Source: Arthrobacter sp. Leaf337
GTDB lineage: Bacteria > Actinomycetota > Actinomycetes > Actinomycetales > Micrococcaceae
Reading direction: 5' to 3'
Assembly (NCBI RefSeq): GCF_001423745.1
Contig: NZ_LMPC01000001.1
Location: 497,923-561,922 of the forward strand
DNA length: 64,000 nt
The notes beneath the pieces were generated by a model, which ran no database searches, had not been told where the DNA came from, and saw only the letters and a list, made by a program, of their open reading frames with translations. This document shows, piece by piece, positions 8,342 through 17,267 of this stretch; the stretch's first letter is position 1, and each line of letters starts with the position of its first letter. A program made the position numbers and the translations under genes.

Positions 8342-11300
8342 TAGTTAGAACCTCCCGAACTAAGACCGAAGAACCGCTCGAAGAAGGCGCCTAGCTTCTC
8401 AAGCACGCGCTGCTTCTTCTCACCATGACCGCCCTTGGCTGAGAATCGAGAGGCTGGAGGGAGTACCTTTGTGATCGCTGTTCCCGTCGTTTGGATGCTG
8501 CCGTCGCGGAATGCCGTCTCGACAAACACGCGGGTCTCGTCCGGTCGCAGGCTCTCGGATTCGATGATCGCGTCCAGTTCGGCCTCTTTGCGGCCGGCGA
8601 TGAAAGCGCGCCACTCTTCGTCGATTTCGCCGGTAGCCGACACAGAGTCGACGAAGGCTTCAATAAGGTCCTTCTTGTTGCGCAGGCTCGGGCTGGCATC
8701 GACGGCGCGCGAAATCTCGGCCCGGATTTCCTTGTCGTCGCCGTCACCGCGCTCGTTGCGGTACTTTTGCACGAGCATGAGGATGTAATCAACGTTGATT
8801 TCAACCTGTTTGATTAGCTCGATCTCAAAGACCACGTCATCATTTATCGACTCCTTGTCCGAGTCCTTGTCACGGCGGAACTCTGCGTAAAGGTCGAGGT
8901 AAACGCTGCGGTAGTCCTGGCCTTGTCGAGCCGTCAGAATCTCTTGGCCGGCAAAGTCGTCAAAGGACGTCAGGATGTTCTGGAGCCGGAGGATGGTGCC
9001 GAAGAGGGCGATAAACGCCTTCTGGGCCGCCTCGCCAACGATCGGCGTACCGAGCGGGAAGTCATCCAATAGCTCAGTGACCTTATCGGCGTACTCGTCG
9101 TAGTATTCGCCGTATGGCTTGAGGATTACGATGCCCTGGGCATTCTTGTTACCAAAGAGCGCGATGGCATCGTTGGTCTCTTCCTCGAGATCGCGGAAGG
9201 TGATGATGTTGCCGTAGGTCTTGACTGAGTTGAGGATGCGGTTTGTTCGCGAATAGGCCTGTATGAGACCGTGGGCTCGCAGATTCTTGTCCACGAACAA
9301 CGTGTTTAGCGTCGTGGCGTCGAACCCGGTGAGGAACATGTTTACGACGATGACGACATCGATCTCGCGTTGCTTGAGGCGCAGCGAGAGGTCCTTGTAG
9401 TAGTTCTGGAACTTGTCAGCGGAGGTGTCAAAGCTGGTGCCGAACATGTCGTTGTAGTCCTGGATTGCGTCCTCCAGGAAGTCGCGCGACGATGCATCAA
9501 GGGCGGTCGTTTCGAAGCCCTCCTCGTCGAGCGCGCCGTCCTCCACTGCTTCGTTCGCTGCGTAGGAGTAGATCAGACCAACCTTTAGCTGACGAGCCGG
9601 CGGAAGGTCACGTTGCTGTATGAAGAACTGATTGTAGTAGCGCTTGGCGGCCTCAATCGAGGCGGTCGCAAATAAAGCATTGAAACCATGCACGCGCTTG
9701 CCAGCGAGCGAGTAGTGCTGAGCGCGTTTAGTTTTCTGGTCGAAGTGCTCAAGTATGTAGGCGGTGACCTGCCGCAGCCGCTCCGGAGCAAGCAGTGCCT
9801 GCTCCGTATCGATGGCGGACACCTGTTTGTCCGTGAGACCTTCCGGCAGCTTGATGGTGTTGACGTAGTCAATGCGGAACGGCAGAACATTTTTATCGGT
9901 GATCGCGTCAACGATGGTGTAGGTGTGCAACTTGTCGCCAAAAGCCTGCTCGGTAGTCTTTAGCTGCGGGTTGCCACCGCTGCCGGAATTTGCGGCGAAG
10001 ATTGGCGTGCCAGTGAATCCAAAGAGGTTGTATTGCTTGAACGCCTTCGTAATCGCGGTATGCATGTCACCGAACTGTGAACGGTGGCATTCGTCGAAGA
10101 TGATCACAATATGGCCCGAGTAGATCTCGTGGCCCGTGTTCGCCTTAATGAACGTCGCAAGTTTCTGGATCGTTGTGATGATGATCCGTGCCTGCGGGTT
10201 CTCAAGCTGTTTCTTAAGAACTGACGTCGAGGTGTTGGAGTTGGCTGCGCCCTTCTCGAACCGGTCGTACTCGCGCATCGTCTGATAGTCCAGGTCCTTG
10301 CGGTCCACGACGAACAGAACCTTGTTTACGCTCGGGAGTTTGGATACGAGCTGAGCGGTCTTGAAGCTCGTCAGCGTCTTGCCCGAGCCTGTGGTATGCC
10401 ACACATAGCCGCCCGCCGCCACAGAACCTAGCTGCTTGTAGTTCGTGGAGATGTCAATCTTCTGCAGGATCCGCTCGGTGGCCACAATCTGATACGGGCG
10501 CATTACGAGCAGCATGCGGTCTGAAGTCAGGACGCAGTATTTGGTGAGGATGTTCAACAGGGTGTGCTTTGCGAAGAAGGTCTTTGCAAACGCCGTCAGG
10601 TCCTGGATCGGCTTGTTCTGAGCGTCGGCCCACCACGATGTGAATTCAAACGAGTTCGACGTCTTACGCGCCTTCTTCAAGCCGGCGGCATCGGCCAAAT
10701 GCTGACGACGGGTCGTGTTGGAGTAATACTTCGTCAGGGTCCCGTTACTAATGACGAACAGCTGGACATACTCGAACAGGCCAGACCCAGCCCAAAAGCT
10801 GTCGCGCTGGTAGCGGTCAATCTGGTTGAACGCTTCGCGGATATCGACACCACGACGCTTCAGCTCGATGTGGACCATTGGAAGACCGTTGACGAGTACG
10901 GTCGCGTCGTAGCGTGTGGATCGCGCAGCACCGCCCTCGCCCTGCCCGATCTCGTACTGGTTGATGACCTGCAGTCGGTTGTTGTGAATGTTCGCCTTGT
11001 CAATGAGGAGGATGTTCTTTGTCGAGCCGTCATCGCGTCGCAGGAGCTGCACATGGTCATCCTGGAGACGCACCGTTTTCTCGGCGATCCCGTCATTGGC
11101 GCCGACGACCCGTTCCGTGAAGAACCGCTCCCATTCGGCGTCACTGAAGGTCATTTCGTTCAACATCTCTAGCCGCGTGCGTAGGTTGTCGACGAGCTGA
11201 GGTTCGCTTGTAATAGGCAAGTACTCGTAGGCCTGAGATTGGAGGAGCTTGACGAGTTCACGCTCTAGGTCTGCCTCAGACTGATATGCCGCCTCACTTG

Positions 11301-11385
11301 CGCCGTCTGGAATGTACTCCGCGACGACAGTGCTCTCGTTGCTGACCGCGATCGGGTCATACTTCCTCGGGCTTGTTTCGTTCAT
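8341..11385 (-). CDS. hsdR: Type I restriction enzyme R subunit (HsdR)
   Basis: The protein has 1014 residues, a usual HsdR length. The N-terminal nuclease shows Asp in TRYDATVLVNG and ExK in HIELKRR (about residues 170-190). The SF2 translocase has Walker A HTTGSGKT (near 335), DECH in IIFDECHRSQFG (near 430), FGFTGTP (near 457) and later helicase motifs around TGFDATTLNTLFVDK and QAYSRTNR. It cuts DNA that HsdS recognises and that lacks methylation on both strands. It overlaps hsdS by 4 bp and ends in a 1-bp overlap with qatA. It resembles the type IC (EcoR124-like) HsdR group. Confidence 0.93.
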   Translation of the reverse strand: MNETSPRKYDPIAVSNESTVVAEYIPDGASEAAYQSEADLERELVKLLQSQAYEYLPITSEPQLVDNLRTRLEMLNEMTFSDAEWERFFTERVVGANDGIAEKTVRLQDDHVQLLRRDDGSTKNILLIDKANIHNNRLQVINQYEIGQGEGGAARSTRYDATVLVNGLPMVHIELKRRGVDIREAFNQIDRYQRDSFWAGSGLFEYVQLFVISNGTLTKYYSNTTRRQHLADAAGLKKARKTSNSFEFTSWWADAQNKPIQDLTAFAKTFFAKHTLLNILTKYCVLTSDRMLLVMRPYQIVATERILQKIDISTNYKQLGSVAAGGYVWHTTGSGKTLTSFKTAQLVSKLPSVNKVLFVVDRKDLDYQTMREYDRFEKGAANSNTSTSVLKKQLENPQARIIITTIQKLATFIKANTGHEIYSGHIVIIFDECHRSQFGDMHTAITKAFKQYNLFGFTGTPIFAANSGSGGNPQLKTTEQAFGDKLHTYTIVDAITDKNVLPFRIDYVNTIKLPEGLTDKQVSAIDTEQALLAPERLRQVTAYILEHFDQKTKRAQHYSLAGKRVHGFNALFATASIEAAKRYYNQFFIQQRDLPPARQLKVGLIYSYAANEAVEDGALDEEGFETTALDASSRDFLEDAIQDYNDMFGTSFDTSADKFQNYYKDLSLRLKQREIDVVIVVNMFLTGFDATTLNTLFVDKNLRAHGLIQAYSRTNRILNSVKTYGNIITFRDLEEETNDAIALFGNKNAQGIVILKPYGEYYDEYADKVTELLDDFPLGTPIVGEAAQKAFIALFGTILRLQNILTSFDDFAGQEILTARQGQDYRSVYLDLYAEFRRDKDSDKESINDDVVFEIELIKQVEINVDYILMLVQKYRNERGDGDDKEIRAEISRAVDASPSLRNKKDLIEAFVDSVSATGEIDEEWRAFIAGRKEAELDAIIESESLRPDETRVFVETAFRDGSIQTTGTAITKVLPPASRFSAKGGHGEKKQRVLEKLGAFFERFFGLSSGGSN

Positions 11386-12554
11386 GAGGACGTCTCCTCA
11401 AAAGCCATAAGCCGATCACGGTAGTACTCGTGCTGCTGACGACGGGCAGCGAGCTCAGCGGGAAGCCCGAAGCTTGGGCTATTGACGAGCGCGTCAAAAT
11501 TATCAAGGATCGAAACGATCCGCTCCTTTTGTGCTCTGTCAGGCCAGGGAATAGGAATGCGGTTCAAGTTTGCCTGGTTTAGCTTTGGCTGAGCACCTCC
11601 GGTTACGTATGAGCTCAGATCGATTGAGTTCAGGTAGAACTCCACGAATCGCCGTTCCGCATAGGTCGGGAACTCCAGCACATGCGCGTGGTTGTTGACC
11701 CAAGTCTTACCGGAAATAGAGAATGCAATTGGTGTTGAGCGCGCCAAGAGGTTCGCCCCGTCTTCTGAAACAAGCAAATAGTCACCGTCGAAAATGTAAT
11801 CACTGACGCGGTCAACGACGCCAGATGCGCCATAGTACGGATAGATACCAGCGTCTCGTGCGGACCTCGTCACCGGCCGCCGCTTCGAGTCCAGGTTGGT
11901 TGATACCTCCGCTATTGTGACCCACTGTGTCCCCGACTCAAAGGTTAAGAGCGAATCGCGGTAGTGGATATATTGGCGCTTCCGAGCATCTAGTTCCGTC
12001 TCCAGCTCTGTCTCCAACAGAGAAAACTGATCCAAGGTCCTCACGATTTCTCGCTGTATGTCGATCGGTGGGATTGGAAACCTGAAGCGTTTGAAGCCAG
12101 ACATGTCGACTGAAGAAAAACTGGACGTTGTCGTATTCTTCCGGCACCAGTCGTCCAATATGAAGCAGTAGTAAAAGACAAACTTCATGTCGAGCAGCGT
12201 TGAGTAATCGGGTTTCGGCCAAAGCACGGTGAACCTCTGATTGGACATGAACGGGACGGTGACCAGGGCGTGTTCACCGATCGTGGCAGACGTGGCAACG
12301 ATGATCGAGTTCGCAGGGAATAATCGGCCTCCCTTTACTGCAGACTCCGGAATGCGCTGAATGGCATCATCGAGCACGAGGCCGTTCTCTCGAATGTCCT
12401 CCATTCGAAACCAGGGGATCGTGCCATCAATCCAGTTCGAGGCATTGGCCTTCGAAGGGGTGTATCCGTTCCTCGTTTCAAAAATTTCACTTAGTGGCTG
12501 AAACTCAACACCATTAGGACATAGCGTTGCGATCAGATCGTCGATCTTGCTCAC
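11382..12554 (-). CDS. hsdS: Type I specificity subunit (HsdS)
   Basis: The 390-residue protein has two target recognition domains, about residues 1-170 and 200-370, each followed by a helical conserved region (REIVRTLDQFSLLETELETEL and KERIVSILDNFDALV). It sets the DNA sequence recognised by the methylase and the restriction complex. Overlaps of 4 bp on both sides place it firmly in the hsdMSR operon. The repeated halves are intact, so a bipartite target sequence is expected. The target cannot be deduced from sequence by eye. Confidence 0.92.
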   Translation of the reverse strand: MSKIDDLIATLCPNGVEFQPLSEIFETRNGYTPSKANASNWIDGTIPWFRMEDIRENGLVLDDAIQRIPESAVKGGRLFPANSIIVATSATIGEHALVTVPFMSNQRFTVLWPKPDYSTLLDMKFVFYYCFILDDWCRKNTTTSSFSSVDMSGFKRFRFPIPPIDIQREIVRTLDQFSLLETELETELDARKRQYIHYRDSLLTFESGTQWVTIAEVSTNLDSKRRPVTRSARDAGIYPYYGASGVVDRVSDYIFDGDYLLVSEDGANLLARSTPIAFSISGKTWVNNHAHVLEFPTYAERRFVEFYLNSIDLSSYVTGGAQPKLNQANLNRIPIPWPDRAQKERIVSILDNFDALVNSPSFGLPAELAARRQQHEYYRDRLMAFEETSS

Positions 12555-14119
12555 GACGCGGACTCCAAATCTGCGACGATGACGTCAATAGCAGAGCGCA
12601 GTTCTTGCTGGCGGTCGACGATACGGGCGATCTCGGCGTTGAGTTCAGAGATGTCGACGATCTCACGGGTATCCTTCCCGTCGACATGAGACGAGACCGC
12701 GAGGTTGTAGCTGTTTTGGGCGATCTCTTTGTTGAGCACAAGGCGTGCGAAGTGATCAACGTCCGTACGGGCTGTGAAGGCGTCGAGAACCCTCTGCTGG
12801 TTAGGATCAGTTAGCTTGTTTTTGCTGCCGCCACGAACGAACTCGGCAGAGGCATCGATGAAGAGGACGGCGTTGTCCTTTTTCGACTTCTTCAGCACGA
12901 TGATGCAGGTCGCGATCGTGGTGCCGAAGAAGAGGTCTTGCGGGAGCTGAATGACGGCGTCGACGTAGTTGTTGTCGATGAGGTATTGACGGATCTTCTG
13001 CTCTGCTCCGCCGCGGTAGAGGACGCCTGGGAACTCGACAATCGCAGCAGTACCGTTCACAGCGAGCCAAGAGAGGATATGCATCGTGAATGCCAAGTCG
13101 GCTTTGGACTTGGGGGCAAGTACACCAGCTGGAGTGAATCGCGGGTCGTTGATGAGCAATGGGTCAGAATCGCCAGCCCACTGGATAGAGTAGGGCGGAT
13201 TCGAGACGATCGCTTCGAATGGCTCGTCGTCCCAGTGAGCGGGGTCGGTCAATGTGTCGCCGTGGGCTAGGTCGAACTTCTCGTAGTTGACATCGTGGAG
13301 GAACATGTTGATCCGCGCCAGGTTGTACGTGGTCAAGTTGATCTCTTGGCCGTAAAAGCCCTGGCGGACGTTGTCCTTGCCAAGAACCTTGGCGAATTTC
13401 AAGAGTAGAGAGCCTGAGCCGCAGGCAGGGTCATATACCTTGTTCACTGATGTTTTGCCTACCACTGTGAGGCGGGCGAGTAGCTCTGAGACCTCTTGCG
13501 GGGTGTAGTACTCACCACCGGACTTACCCGCAGCCGATGCGTACATCTGCATGAGGTACTCGTACGCATCCCCGAACGCGTCGATGGTATGGTCCGAGAA
13601 ATCGCCCAATGTAAGATCACCGATGGCATCAAGGAGCTTCACGAGCTTCTCATTCCGCTTGACCACCGAGTGGCCGAGCTTAGCCGAATTGACGTCGAGA
13701 TCGTCGAACAGACCTTTTAGGTCATCCTCTGAGTCGGTGCCGACGGCAGAGCCCTCGATGTTCTTGAATACATTTGCGAGCGTCTCGTTGAGGTTCTCAT
13801 CGTTCGCAGCGCGCTTACGTACGTTGGCGAAGAGCTCAGAGGGGAGGATGTAGACACCCTTCTCCGCGACTGTCTCTTTGCGCCCAAACTCAGCCTCGGA
13901 GTCCGGTAGTGCTGCGTAATCGAAGTCCGGGTGACCCGCCTGCCGCTCGCCCTCGTTAATGTAGGCCGTGAGGTTCTCTGAGATATAGCGGTAGAAGAGG
14001 ATCCCGAGCACGTAGCTCTTGAAGTCCCAACCATCGACGCTTCCGCGCAGGTCGTTCGCGATCCGCCAGATCGTCTTGTGTAGCTCCGCGCGTTGCGCTT
14101 CCTTGGTTGTTCCAGCCAT
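12551..14119 (-). CDS. hsdM: Type I DNA methyltransferase subunit (HsdM)
   Basis: This 522-residue N6-adenine methyltransferase has an N-terminal helical domain, the SAM motif DPACGSGSLL (about residues 225-234) and the catalytic NPPY in IVSNPPYS (near 300). With HsdS it methylates the host target and protects it from HsdR. AAGGAG lies 13 bases before the ATG. It is the first gene of the minus-strand run that continues through hsdS, hsdR and the four qat genes with overlapping ends. Confidence 0.95.
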   Translation of the reverse strand: MAGTTKEAQRAELHKTIWRIANDLRGSVDGWDFKSYVLGILFYRYISENLTAYINEGERQAGHPDFDYAALPDSEAEFGRKETVAEKGVYILPSELFANVRKRAANDENLNETLANVFKNIEGSAVGTDSEDDLKGLFDDLDVNSAKLGHSVVKRNEKLVKLLDAIGDLTLGDFSDHTIDAFGDAYEYLMQMYASAAGKSGGEYYTPQEVSELLARLTVVGKTSVNKVYDPACGSGSLLLKFAKVLGKDNVRQGFYGQEINLTTYNLARINMFLHDVNYEKFDLAHGDTLTDPAHWDDEPFEAIVSNPPYSIQWAGDSDPLLINDPRFTPAGVLAPKSKADLAFTMHILSWLAVNGTAAIVEFPGVLYRGGAEQKIRQYLIDNNYVDAVIQLPQDLFFGTTIATCIIVLKKSKKDNAVLFIDASAEFVRGGSKNKLTDPNQQRVLDAFTARTDVDHFARLVLNKEIAQNSYNLAVSSHVDGKDTREIVDISELNAEIARIVDRQQELRSAIDVIVADLESAS

Positions 14120-14296
14120 CTCGGTATGTGTACTCCTTGCGCACGGCGCGCTTATGTTGGTCCCTCTGGGGTGATGCTCTCAACTTAGCAGCCGCCACTG
14201 ACATCTCCGGGGAGCAGCGCGGTGCTCTCTACGGCGGCATGGGGGTGATTTTCGTCTTGGTGAGTCATCTCTAAACAAGGCGCATCATCTGCCTTA

Positions 14297-14325
14297 TTTA
14301 TAACACAATATTAGACATATTTTAA
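14297..14325 (-). promoter_or_regulatory. Candidate promoter of the hsd-qat operon
   Basis: In the 374-bp gap between hsdM and the HTH gene, the minus strand has TTAAAA (14320-14325), a 17-bp spacer and TATAAA (14297-14302). The gap is markedly AT-rich compared with its surroundings. It also has a direct repeat GACATATT at 14314-14321 and near 14408, which may be a regulator site. No gene is visible in 14120-14493. Confidence 0.45.
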
Positions 14326-14493
14326 GCTTCGACCTGCGTGCGCGGCCGTATGAGTAGGAATTGAAAGACTCAAGTGAATTTGTTGACGGCGTTCTAAATA
14401 AATACCTGACATATTCATAATCGAGTATTCTTTAGAAACGATGAACTCAGGCAGATTCGAATCGCAATGATCTGGAGTGTCCACGTCTCCCGC

Positions 14494-15345
14494 CTATTGT
14501 GTGTCGCCATCTTTAACTGCGGATTCCATCAGCTCACGGGAGGCTTCTCGGTCAAGAGCAGCCTCGTAGAGCCTGCGAAAGACATTGTGGTATTCAATGA
14601 CTTCTACGGTATTTGTCGTTTCTTGCTCGCTAATGGCAGCTTCGGCACTTACATATCTGGAGTCAATAATCATGAAAGGATTCGCCGCGACCGAGGGTAC
14701 ACCCCGTCTCGCCGTCAATATTCTTATCTCAATGTTCCGTTGCCATGAGAGTCGTGTTGCATGGGAAATTTGGTCGGCGAGAACCTGCTTGTCTGCCGTG
14801 CCATGAAGTGAGTACAGGGCAGCCTCCGACATGACGAAGGTGAACCTTTTTGGTTGCGACAGGATGTATTGGCGCTCCATCCGGGCCTGCGCAAGTCGAG
14901 TGGCGGCATTCGGAGAGTGCCCGATATCGACGAAGAGCGCTTCAGCATAGGGCCGAGTTTGAAGCAATCCAGGGAATACGGCGCATTCGTAGGTAAAGAT
15001 CTCGTGGGCCGTTGCTTCCAGGCTGGCGAGCCGGCGTTGTACGGTGTCAGCTCCGTGGTTGACCATGAACGAAAAGCTGGACGGATCCAGCTGGGCAAGA
15101 CTCCACTGCTGTCTGAGCTGATGTCCTGTTACGTCATCACACGCCAATGCGAGTATCAGCTGCTTTAGCTCGGTCGGTTCGAGAATTCTGTACTTTCCTG
15201 TCTCAATCTTCGAAATCGTGGCCTGCGAAACGTGCACGGCCCGAGCCAAATCCTCTCCGCGCATCCGTGAATGAAGGCGAACCGAACGCACCATTGCGCC
15301 AAAATGAATCAGTGCCGGATTTAGTCCCCCTGGTTCGGATGCCAT
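14494..15345 (-). CDS. Scr1/DUF5753-type helix-turn-helix regulator
   Basis: The 283-residue protein has an N-terminal XRE-type HTH (about residues 15-70, around ARAVHVSQATISKIETG) followed by a DUF5753 domain (about 95-270, including the motif FPGLLQTRPYAEAL). Such Scr1-family proteins are abundant in actinobacteria and are usually paired with a small partner; they have been described as antitoxin-like regulators and in some cases as developmental regulators. Its 5' end overlaps the preceding DUF6879 gene by 25 bp. It lies just upstream of the defence operon on the same strand, so it may influence it, but this is inference. Confidence 0.8.
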   Translation of the reverse strand: MASEPGGLNPALIHFGAMVRSVRLHSRMRGEDLARAVHVSQATISKIETGKYRILEPTELKQLILALACDDVTGHQLRQQWSLAQLDPSSFSFMVNHGADTVQRRLASLEATAHEIFTYECAVFPGLLQTRPYAEALFVDIGHSPNAATRLAQARMERQYILSQPKRFTFVMSEAALYSLHGTADKQVLADQISHATRLSWQRNIEIRILTARRGVPSVAANPFMIIDSRYVSAEAAISEQETTNTVEVIEYHNVFRRLYEAALDREASRELMESAVKDGDTQ

Positions 15346-15851
15346 TCAAGCTCCCGAGACCGGCAAAACTGCTCGACGGTAGGGCATTCATCAAACAACT
15401 TTCGCGCCGCCACCAATCTTGATCTTTCAGCCTCGGCGACGAGGCTCGACCGCGAGCCCATGTAAGCACCTGTGGCCGAGTAGTCCATCCACTCGACGGT
15501 TTCTTCATCGTATTGCCAATAGTCAAAGGTTGGGATCCGCTCATCGGTGCCGCGAACTACTATCCGAATATCCTCGCCGGCAGCGACGCTTGGCCTGTAC
15601 CCGGCCAAGACTTCGAACAATTCGTACTGCGTTAACGGATCCGACACGACCCGCAAGCGGCGCACGACGCCTCCTCGACGTTTGGCGTCGGCTACCATCA
15701 ATGCCCAGTCGCTATTGAACTCGCTCGGTACGGCTCCCGACCTCGCGAACATGTCCAGCGCCGTCATCTCCTCCGGCACGTCATAGGTGGGGAACTGCTC
15801 AACGCGGAATGCTTCGCGCTGAAATGAGTCGAATGGATCGCTGTCAGGCAT
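15321..15851 (-). CDS. DUF6879-family protein, partner of the Scr1-type regulator
   Basis: A 176-residue protein starting MPDSDPFDSF behind AGGGGAG. It has the pattern of DUF6879 proteins: an N-terminal PTYDVPEE region, a central ELFEVLAGY, FDYWQYDEETVEWM near residue 125 and a C-terminal helix. This family is typically encoded beside Scr1/DUF5753 HTH proteins. A toxin role has been suggested for such partners, but no catalytic motif can be pointed to here. It overlaps the regulator gene by 25 bp. Confidence 0.7.
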   Translation of the reverse strand: MPDSDPFDSFQREAFRVEQFPTYDVPEEMTALDMFARSGAVPSEFNSDWALMVADAKRRGGVVRRLRVVSDPLTQYELFEVLAGYRPSVAAGEDIRIVVRGTDERIPTFDYWQYDEETVEWMDYSATGAYMGSRSSLVAEAERSRLVAARKLFDECPTVEQFCRSRELEWHPNQGD

Positions 15852-15929
15852 GGGCTCCCCTTGGTAAGGCGAAGATACGCGGGCGAGCCACACAGGGCCT
15901 AAATGGCCACTCTTCGCTCGCCATAGTTT

Positions 15930-16109
15930 TCACAGTTTGAGGCCCGCTAGCAGACTTACTGGAATGGCGACAGCCTGTTCGCCGTCCGGCAATGGTTCGC
16001 CAAAAAGACCTTCCGCGATGTAGCCCTGGACAATTATTGTTTCTGCATCCTTTCGGTAAATTGTGGGGCAATTCTTGCCACCACAATTTGACTTGGCAAT
16101 TACTTCCAT
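15930..16109 (-). CDS. Small Cys-containing protein upstream of DUF6879/Scr1 pair
   Basis: A 59-residue protein; the start at 16109 was chosen because AAGGAGG sits 8 bases upstream, while the in-frame ATG at 16139 has no site. It contains NCGGKNCPTIYR near residue 8 and ends in LPDGEQAVAIPVSLL. Small proteins with this CxxxxCPT and IP-LL pattern recur beside DUF6879 and Scr1 genes in actinobacteria. The two cysteines could bind metal or form a disulfide. Function unknown. Confidence 0.6.
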   Translation of the reverse strand: MEVIAKSNCGGKNCPTIYRKDAETIIVQGYIAEGLFGEPLPDGEQAVAIPVSLLAGLKL

Positions 16110-16427
16110 CGATCTCTCCTCCTTGCTGATCACCTGCATCTCTAGGTATACATCCGGCCAGCGAAGCCGTCAACGGTATTCGAGGCATCCGAATATCCGA
16201 ACCGACCCGCCAGCCTCAATGGAATTATCCTCTCCTAAATTCGGATGTCAGCAATTTTATTGTTCCAAGAAGAGCTACAAGCTCCAATGGTAATTGGAAT
16301 TCTAATCATTCCGCGTTTTGATCGAGCTACCTATTTCTCGCAAGGCTTGTCGAAGTGCCACGGGCTTCACCCTCGTTTGCATCTGGCAGGTCTCCAGATC
16401 ACAAGTCCATTAGAAATGGAGCAAAAC
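16110..16427. other. Divergent intergenic region
   Basis: The 318 bp separate the minus-strand regulator set from the plus-strand small genes. The right part is AT-rich. No gene, tRNA or strong hairpin is visible. It must hold promoters in both directions, but I cannot assign boxes with confidence. Confidence 0.4.
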
Positions 16428-16736
16428 ATGTCCGACCTCATCCGCCGCCCCGGTGGCAACATCTCCCCATACTCAGCCCCGGAGGGCTTCTCCCGTTCCG
16501 AAGGCAAAGGCTTGCAGCGCCGGCAGAATACCGAGATCGCCAACGGTCTCGTCACCGCTACCCGAGTCCAGGCGGCTGGATACGTGGCCGCGACGGGTAT
16601 GCAGCTGACCGCAATGCTCAGCCGCGAAGCCCAGTTTCAGTCCGATGGCGACCCGCGCACGGCGGAACGCCTCAATTTCATTGCGGATTCCTACGCCGAG
16701 TATGCGGCGCTGGAAGTCCGCCGGTTCCAGCGGTAG
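16428..16736 (+). CDS. Conserved element protein of unknown function
   Basis: A 102-residue protein; ATG 16428 is favoured over 16416 because GGAG lies 6 bases before it. The N-terminus is polar and probably disordered (residues 1-35); residues 38-75 form a helical Ala/Thr-rich segment; the C-terminus is charged. No signal peptide or catalytic motif. It opens a run of small co-directional genes at 16428-17998 in front of the transfer operon, so it may belong to element maintenance or transfer. Confidence 0.6.
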   Translation: MSDLIRRPGGNISPYSAPEGFSRSEGKGLQRRQNTEIANGLVTATRVQAAGYVAATGMQLTAMLSREAQFQSDGDPRTAERLNFIADSYAEYAALEVRRFQR

Positions 16737-16748
16737 AGAGGGAATCCC

Positions 16749-16994
16749 ATGAAGCACGAATTTGCCAACCCATTCACGTCCGAACGGCACGCCGAGCCGG
16801 CGGTTCTGCAGCACGAAGCTGCGGTGCGATTTTTTGTCGGGCGTGTCACTTCGCTGGTGGACGAGCTTGATACCGTCGCAAAGGCCGTCAACGCTGACTC
16901 ACCGGCCACGTCCCGGCACCTGCGTTTGGTTTCACAGCAAATATCAGCGATGGCACTCACGGCCCTTGAGACATGGCCCAAGGTTCTGCGATAG
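16749..16994 (+). CDS. Small helical protein of unknown function
   Basis: An 81-residue, mostly helical protein (a long helix at about residues 18-75), acidic to neutral, without cysteines or membrane segments. It starts 12 bp after the preceding gene, with GAGAGGGA upstream. Function not recognised. Confidence 0.55.
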   Translation: MKHEFANPFTSERHAEPAVLQHEAAVRFFVGRVTSLVDELDTVAKAVNADSPATSRHLRLVSQQISAMALTALETWPKVLR

Positions 16995-16996
16995 CG

Positions 16997-17200
16997 ATGG
17001 AAGCTTTCCTTTGCATCATCATCGCCATTTGCGTGACTGCACTAATCGCATATCTTGTCGCCGCCGACTTCTGGAACAACCGAATGCCGTCCCGTCAGGC
17101 CCAGATCGCCCGTATCAAGCGGGAAGCTGACGAAACAGTCGCCCGGCTAGACGCGTCCTATCACCACGCGCTGCGGGCCATGCGCCGCCACCGCCGATAG
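16997..17200 (+). CDS. Small single-pass membrane protein
   Basis: The 67-residue protein has a hydrophobic span at about residues 3-24 (FLCIIIAICVTALIAYLVAA), then a basic helix rich in Arg and Ala. The N-terminal anchor followed by a basic cytoplasmic tail recalls small membrane proteins of conjugation modules. The start at 16997 is 2 bp after the previous stop, suggesting coupled translation. An in-frame ATG at 16973 would add 8 residues. Confidence 0.5.
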   Translation: MEAFLCIIIAICVTALIAYLVAADFWNNRMPSRQAQIARIKREADETVARLDASYHHALRAMRRHRR

Positions 17201-17267
17201 CGGAACACTCCTAAGAGCGACCGCTCGCGATCTTCATCTCGCACACCTCAGAGAGGGGCTATTTGCC

